Positions 60,140 to 64,000 of a DNA stretch of 64,000 nt are shown in pieces. The notes under the pieces were generated by a model. That model did no database searches. It saw only the letters and a list, made by a program, of their open reading frames with translations, and had not been told where the DNA came from. The translations under genes and the position numbers were made by a program. This stretch comes from Gemmatimonadota bacterium. GTDB lineage: Bacteria; Gemmatimonadota; Gemmatimonadetes; Gemmatimonadales; GWC2-71-9. Numbering within the stretch: position 1 is the first letter of the stretch; every line of letters begins with the position of its first letter. The stretch is from contig QHTK01000063.1 of NCBI GenBank assembly GCA_003220795.1, positions 1 through 64,000 on the forward strand, in the 5' to 3' direction.

Positions 60140-61003
60140 ATGCTCTCCGGCTTCACCATCGTCCGCAACGCCGTCAGCCTCGACTACCCCATCGTTCCCG
60201 CGCTCCGCTCGATCCTCGCGATCTGCGACGAGGTCGTCGTGAACGTGGGCCGATCGTCCGACGGGACTCGGGATCTCGTCGCCGGGGTCGGCGATCCGCG
60301 GGTGCGCGTCATCGACACCGTGTGGGACTTCTCGCGCGGCTCGGGCGTACTGGCTCAGGAGACCGAGCGCGCCATGCGCGCGTGCCGCGGCACGTGGGGG
60401 CTGTACATCCAGGCGGACGAAGTGCTGCACGAGACGGGCGCCGCGATTCTGCAGGAGCGCCTGCAGGCGTGGGACGGCGAGCCCCGGGTGGAGGGACTGC
60501 TGGTGGACTACCGGCACTTCTACGGCGACTTCGACACCGTCGCGACGAACCGGCACTGGTACCGCCGTGAAGTGCGGTGCGTGCGGCTCGACCGGGACAT
60601 CCACTCCTACCAGGATGCGCAGGGGTTCCGCGTCGGACCCGGGCTGCGGCGGGTCCGGGCGCGGGCCAGTGGGGCGCAGATGTTTCACTACGGCTGGGCC
60701 CGAGCGCCCAACTCGGTGGGTCAGAAGCTCGCCGGCCATCGGGAGGTCTTCCCGCGCACGCCCGAGGACGTGGAGCGGCGCCACGAAGCGCCGAGGCTCG
60801 AGTGGGGGCCGCTGCTGCGGCGCTTCGACGGTATCCATCCCCGAGTCGCTCAGGAGTGGATCGCCGCGCGCCGCCACCTTCACGGCGACGCCATCGGGCC
60901 GCGTCGCTTCAGGCTCAGCGATCTCCGCTACTACGTCTCCGATTGGATCGAGCAGCTGACTGGCGTGCGCGTGTTCGAATACCGGAACTACGTGGAGGTA
61001 TGA
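60140..61003 (+). CDS. Glycosyltransferase family 2
   Basis: A 287-residue GT-A protein. GFTIVRNAVSLDYPIVPALRSIL, VVVNVGRSSDGTRDLV (nucleotide-sugar site), LYIQADEVLHE (Asp-x-Asp-like metal site as QADE) and a C-terminal region with HYGWARAP. Related to the WaaE/KdtX-type enzymes that sugar-modify the LPS core. Start ATG at 60140, one base after the exporter stop; GTG at 60131 would overlap it. Overlaps the next gene by four bases (ATGA). Confidence 0.85.
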   Translation: MLSGFTIVRNAVSLDYPIVPALRSILAICDEVVVNVGRSSDGTRDLVAGVGDPRVRVIDTVWDFSRGSGVLAQETERAMRACRGTWGLYIQADEVLHETGAAILQERLQAWDGEPRVEGLLVDYRHFYGDFDTVATNRHWYRREVRCVRLDRDIHSYQDAQGFRVGPGLRRVRARASGAQMFHYGWARAPNSVGQKLAGHREVFPRTPEDVERRHEAPRLEWGPLLRRFDGIHPRVAQEWIAARRHLHGDAIGPRRFRLSDLRYYVSDWIEQLTGVRVFEYRNYVEV

Positions 61004-61965
61004 CGGCGCGTCCCTTCGCGGGATTGCGCGTCACGTTGGTGGCGGCGTTCAATCCCCGCTACCACCGCAGCGGGCTCGCCCTCGCGGCGGCCCTGGGCGA
61101 GCTGGGGTGCGAGGTGCGCCGCTGTGAGGAGCGGCTGCGCGGCTGGAACGCCGTGTGGCGCCGCCCGCTCGTCGCCCGGCTCGGCGCGGTGCTGGAGCGC
61201 GCGCCGGCGGACCTGGTGCTCGTCTTCAAGGGGACGAAGCTCCAGCCGGCGGATGTGGCGGACTTGAAGCGCCGGCGCGGCGGCCGGTGGGTCAACTGGT
61301 TCCCCGACGACCCCCACCAGCTCGGCGTGTCGCTCGTCCTGGGGCCCGCCTACGACTGCTTCTTCACGCACGACAGCTCGAGCCTCGAACGCCATCGTCG
61401 TGCCGGGACGCGTGCCCACTACCTCGCGTTCGGGTGCGACGCGGAGTTCCTGCGCCCCCCCCTCTCCGAGCGGCCCGGGCGCCGGGACGCGCTCGTATTC
61501 GTCGGCTCGCGCGACGCCGGGCGCGAGGCGATCCTGCGCACGCTCGTCGAGGCGGGGATCGCGGTCTCGGTGTTCGGCCCGGGGTGGCCCACCGGCCCGG
61601 TATACGGCGGCGACTTCGTGCAGGCCCTCTCCCGGGCGGGCCTGGGACTCAACATTCACCAGCACTTCGCGGACGGAGCCGACGCCGCCCGCTACGGCAC
61701 CGGGGCGAACATGCGCGTGTTCGAGCTCGCCGCGGTGGGCACGCCCCAGCTCTCGGACGCGAAGGCGGACATCGCGCGCCATTTCACGCCGGGGCGCGAG
61801 ATCGTTCTGTACGGGAGCGTCGACGAGCTGCGCGCGCGAGCGCGCGAGCTCCTCGCCGACGCGCCCGCCCGCCGCTCGCTCGCCGCTGCGGCCCGGGAGC
61901 GGGCGCTGCGCGAGCATACGTGGCGCCATCGCATGGAGGAGCTGCTGACGGTCACCCTGCGGTAG
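61000..61965 (+). CDS. CgeB/GT1-like glycosyltransferase
   Basis: A 321-residue GT-B type protein. GLRVTLVAAFNPRYHRSGLALAAAL opens the first Rossmann domain; the second has DALVFVGSRDAGREAILRTLVE, GLGLNIHQHFADG and RVFELAAVGTPQLSDAKADIARHF, typical of the Glyco_trans_1_2 (CgeB) domain. Possibly transfers a sugar to a surface glycan. Its last 14 bases overlap, tail to tail, the next gene on the minus strand. Confidence 0.82.
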   Translation: MTARPFAGLRVTLVAAFNPRYHRSGLALAAALGELGCEVRRCEERLRGWNAVWRRPLVARLGAVLERAPADLVLVFKGTKLQPADVADLKRRRGGRWVNWFPDDPHQLGVSLVLGPAYDCFFTHDSSSLERHRRAGTRAHYLAFGCDAEFLRPPLSERPGRRDALVFVGSRDAGREAILRTLVEAGIAVSVFGPGWPTGPVYGGDFVQALSRAGLGLNIHQHFADGADAARYGTGANMRVFELAAVGTPQLSDAKADIARHFTPGREIVLYGSVDELRARARELLADAPARRSLAAAARERALREHTWRHRMEELLTVTLR

Positions 61966-62908
61966 CGAGGTGCGGCGCCGGCCGGCCCGGCGGCAGCCGC
62001 CCGGTTTCCAGCAGGCGTCGGTACAGCCGCGTGTACTCCTCCGCCATCACGAGATGCGTGAAGTAACGCTCGGCATGGGCGCGGCACGCGCTCGGGTCCC
62101 GTGTGTGAATGGTGTCTGCCGCGACGACCATCTCGTCCAGCGTATCGCACAGCGCGCCCACCGCCGGCGTGAGCACTTCGGGCAGCGCGCCGCGCCGGGT
62201 GCCGAGCACTGGCGTGCCTGACAACAAGGCCTCGATCGTCGTGAGACCGAACGGCTCATCCCACAGAGCCGGCATCCACAGGCAGCGGGCCGCGGCGAGC
62301 AACTCGGCCTTTTCCCGGCCGTCCACCCGCCCGACGTAGCGGATGTTGCGTCGGAAGCTGGGGCGCCGGCCGCCCGCGACCACCAGGCGGCGCCCGGTCC
62401 GCTTCGCCGCCGCCACGGCCCAGCGGTACCCCTTGACGCTGTGGAGGCGGCCGAGGAAGAGGTCGTAATCGTCCTTTTCCGTCCGAAAGACGTAGTCCCC
62501 CGGGTCGAGCCCGTTGTAGACGAACACGTCGCTGCCGTGGCGGCGTGCGTGGTCGCGCGACACGAAGATGTTGTGGGGCGGCACCGTGCCCCCGGCACCC
62601 AGGTTCCCGTGGAGCGTCTGGACGAAGGGCCGCCGCAGCGTCCGGCGAACGGGAAAGTGGAGGTGCAGAATATCGGCGTCGCGCGGCAGGAGCGCGTCCA
62701 GATCGGCGGCCGGATCGGTGAGGCGGGCCGGCGGTACTTCGAGCACTCGCGCTTCGGGGACCCGGGTGCCGGGCGCGGCGAGCAGCGTGACGCGGTGCCC
62801 CAATGCCGCGAGCCCGCGGACCAGCGCCACCACCACGCGCTCCGTGCCACCGTACCCCGTCACGGGCAACAGGTAGTGCGATGCCACCGCGACGTGCAGC
62901 GGGGTCAC
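61952..62908 (-). CDS. GT-B glycosyltransferase (GT4-like), copy A
   Basis: A 318-residue glycosyltransferase. HVAVASHYLLPVTGYGGTERVVVALVRGL is the acceptor side (GGTER); RRLVVAGGRRPSFRRNI and MPALWDEPFGLTTIEALLSGTPVLGTRRGALPEV hold the donor-binding E-x7-E region. Very close in sequence along its whole length to the neighbouring copy B (62905-63864), showing tandem duplication. GTG at 62908 overlaps the copy B stop (GTGA). Confidence 0.87.
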   Translation of the reverse strand: MTPLHVAVASHYLLPVTGYGGTERVVVALVRGLAALGHRVTLLAAPGTRVPEARVLEVPPARLTDPAADLDALLPRDADILHLHFPVRRTLRRPFVQTLHGNLGAGGTVPPHNIFVSRDHARRHGSDVFVYNGLDPGDYVFRTEKDDYDLFLGRLHSVKGYRWAVAAAKRTGRRLVVAGGRRPSFRRNIRYVGRVDGREKAELLAAARCLWMPALWDEPFGLTTIEALLSGTPVLGTRRGALPEVLTPAVGALCDTLDEMVVAADTIHTRDPSACRAHAERYFTHLVMAEEYTRLYRRLLETGRLPPGRPAPHLATAG

Positions 62909-63864
62909 GGCGGCACGGAGGGCGTGGACCTCCCCGAGGGCAATCCACCGGTCTCGATCAGGTGACGGTACATGCGCAGGTACTCCTCGGCCATCACGAT
63001 GTGCGTGAAGAACCGCTGGGCGTGCGCGCGGCACGCCTCGGGGCTGCGGGTGTGGATCGTCTGCGCCGCGGTGACCATCTCTTCCATGGTATCGCACAGC
63101 GCGCCCACGTCCGGTGTGATCAGCTCGGGGAGCGCGCCGCGGCGGGTGCCGAGGACCGGTGTCCCCGAGAGGAACGCCTCGATCGTCACGAGACCGAACG
63201 GCTCGTCCCACTGCGCGGGGTTCCATACGCAGCGCGCGCGCGCGAGCAGCGCGGCCTTCTTCCCGCCGTCCACCTCCCCGACGTACTTGACCGCGCCCGT
63301 GAAACTCGGTCGCCAGCCGCCGGCGACGACGAGCCGGTGGCCGGTGTGTTTGGCGGCTTCGACGGCCCAGTGGTAACCCTTCGCGCTGTGGAGGTTGCCG
63401 AGAAACAGATCGAACTGCTGCACCCGCTTGGGAAAGCGGCGGAAGATGTACTCCGCGGGATCGAGCCCGTTGTAGATGAAGACCTCGCTCCCGTGACGGC
63501 GGGCGTGGTCGCGCGACAGGAAGACGGCGTTGACGTGGGCGGGCGCGCCGGGCTTCAAGTTGCGGTGGATCGAGTGCAGCAACGGCGGCAGGTTGGAGCC
63601 GGGAGGCCCCGGCTTCACGGGGACGTGCGCGTGCAGAATATCCGCGTCGCCCGGCACGTAGGGCGCGAGGTGCGCCGCGTCGTCGAATTTTCGGGCGGGC
63701 ACTTCCACCACTTTCGCTTCGGGCACCCGCGAGCCCGCCAAGGCGAGCAGGGTGACCCGATGCCCGAGCGCGGCGAGCCCGCGGGTCAGTGCCACCACCA
63801 CGCGCTGCGGACCGCCGTATCCCTTCGCCGGCAGCTGCTGATGAGAGGCGAGGACGACGTGCAT
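62905..63864 (-). CDS. GT-B glycosyltransferase (GT4-like), copy B
   Basis: A 319-residue paralogue of copy A: HVVLASHQQLPAKGYGGPQRVVVALTRGL, HRLVVAGGWRPSFTGAV and WDEPFGLVTIEAFLSGTPVLGTRRGALPELI. The start at 63864 is chosen because a TATCTT hexamer ends nine bases upstream and because copy A begins at the same place; ATG at 63873 is the alternative. Together the pair may add related sugars in sequence. Divergent from the GT4 gene at the right edge. Confidence 0.87.
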   Translation of the reverse strand: MHVVLASHQQLPAKGYGGPQRVVVALTRGLAALGHRVTLLALAGSRVPEAKVVEVPARKFDDAAHLAPYVPGDADILHAHVPVKPGPPGSNLPPLLHSIHRNLKPGAPAHVNAVFLSRDHARRHGSEVFIYNGLDPAEYIFRRFPKRVQQFDLFLGNLHSAKGYHWAVEAAKHTGHRLVVAGGWRPSFTGAVKYVGEVDGGKKAALLARARCVWNPAQWDEPFGLVTIEAFLSGTPVLGTRRGALPELITPDVGALCDTMEEMVTAAQTIHTRSPEACRAHAQRFFTHIVMAEEYLRMYRHLIETGGLPSGRSTPSVPP

Positions 63865-63873
63865 CGGCGACAT

Positions 63874-63879
63874 AAGATA
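63874..63879 (-). promoter_or_regulatory. -10 hexamer TATCTT, leaderless-type
   Basis: TATCTT on the minus strand ends nine bases before the ATG at 63864, and three bases from a facing -10 hexamer (TAGCTT, 63882-63887, plus strand). Confidence 0.5.
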
Positions 63880-63881
63880 AC

Positions 63882-63887
63882 TAGCTT
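63882..63887 (+). promoter_or_regulatory. -10 hexamer TAGCTT, leaderless-type
   Basis: TAGCTT ends six bases before the ATG at 63894. It is back to back with the minus-strand hexamer, so both divergent genes share a 29-base region. Confidence 0.45.
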
Positions 63888-63893
63888 CGGGCC

Positions 63894-64000
63894 ATGACAC
63901 GCGGGTCGCTCACGATTCTTCAGCTCACCCACCAGGGCGGCCCCGCCGGCTCTACGCAGTCGATCTTCGACCTCGGTCAGCACCTCGCCCGACGCGGACA
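63894..64000 (+). CDS. GT4-type glycosyltransferase, N-terminal fragment
   Basis: The gene runs off the right edge; 35 residues are visible. LTILQLTHQGGPAGSTQSI followed by FDLGQHLARRG matches the acceptor-side Gly-rich loop of GT-B glycosyltransferases (as in GGAGRxxxDLAxxLxxRG). Begins with ATG six bases after a TAGCTT hexamer. It continues the envelope-glycan locus. Confidence 0.6.
   Translation, partial: MTRGSLTILQLTHQGGPAGSTQSIFDLGQHLARRG

Noticed and set aside
56761..64000. Calling the glycosyltransferase region a natural-product gene cluster
   Set aside because: No polyketide, peptide synthetase or tailoring enzymes; it fits envelope polysaccharide synthesis.
1..64000. tRNA, rRNA or riboswitch genes
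   Set aside because: No T-loop consensus with matching acceptor stem and no recognisable riboswitch was seen; no THI-box was seen before thiE, which is internal to an operon.

Overview
The window is GC-rich, densely packed bacterial chromosome, most probably from an uncultured soil-type member of the Gemmatimonadota (FCB superphylum). This is inferred from a short primary-type sigma-70 factor without region 1.1, a PorX-type response regulator with a PglZ domain, TamA/TamB-like outer-membrane assembly proteins (so a Gram-negative envelope), and many exported proteins whose signal peptides end in ...AQ. No rRNA, tRNA, CRISPR array, prophage or insertion sequence was recognised. About 65 protein genes fill nearly all of the sequence; the only gap above 300 bases lies at 13774-14141.

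Layout. 1-5021 (-): Tat-exported GH38 glycosidase, MoxR-like AAA+ ATPase and the start of an SPFH membrane protein. 5079-5327 (+): a Met-rich lipoprotein. 5363-12738 (-): a tightly overlapping operon of LON-domain protein, glycolate oxidase GlcD-GlcE-GlcF, HAD phosphatase, YgfZ-like protein and a sugar epimerase/dehydratase. 12880-13773 (-): sigma factor. 14313-16048 (-): aroB and cobalamin adenosyltransferase. 16043-17065 (+): ferredoxin-NADP reductase. 17113-21108 (-): peptide-type solute-binding lipoprotein, one permease and a PBP4-type carboxypeptidase. 21182-30181 (+): Omp85/TamA, TamB, lipid kinase, NtrC-type regulator, zinc ribbon. 30178-30792 (-): response regulator. 30849-37506 (+): P1 peptidase, NlpC/P60, HAD, CYTH, a membrane protein, AcpS, then a dihaem cytochrome c/FTR1 iron permease. 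37510-53910 (-): a 16-kb co-directional run (yebC, ruvC, ruvA, zinc ribbon, ruvB, queA, tgt, yajC, def, fmt, thiE, thiS, thiG, rsmB, PASTA protein, rpe, tlpA, ybbR, tsaD, lgt, amidohydrolase), most genes overlapping by 1-8 bases. 53982-56702: lipoprotein, DnaB-like ATPase, an unknown 125-residue protein and a GT9 glycosyltransferase. 56761-64000: porX, an MsbA-like exporter and five glycosyltransferases, an envelope-glycan locus.

Two genome-wide signals stand out. First, a family of short-period (7 or 8 bp) tandem repeats, often arranged as inverted arms, occurs at about nine places; it lies not only between genes but in frame inside glcF, glcD, thiE, rsmB and queA, and it supplies gene ends. 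One copy (32821-32928) is a perfect 30-bp inverted repeat. Second, many operons start 5-9 bases after a TANNNT -10 hexamer with no Shine-Dalgarno, which points to widespread leaderless transcription. Several genes (cytochrome c/FTR1, rsmB, queA) lack a convincing ATG/GTG/TTG start at the expected place.
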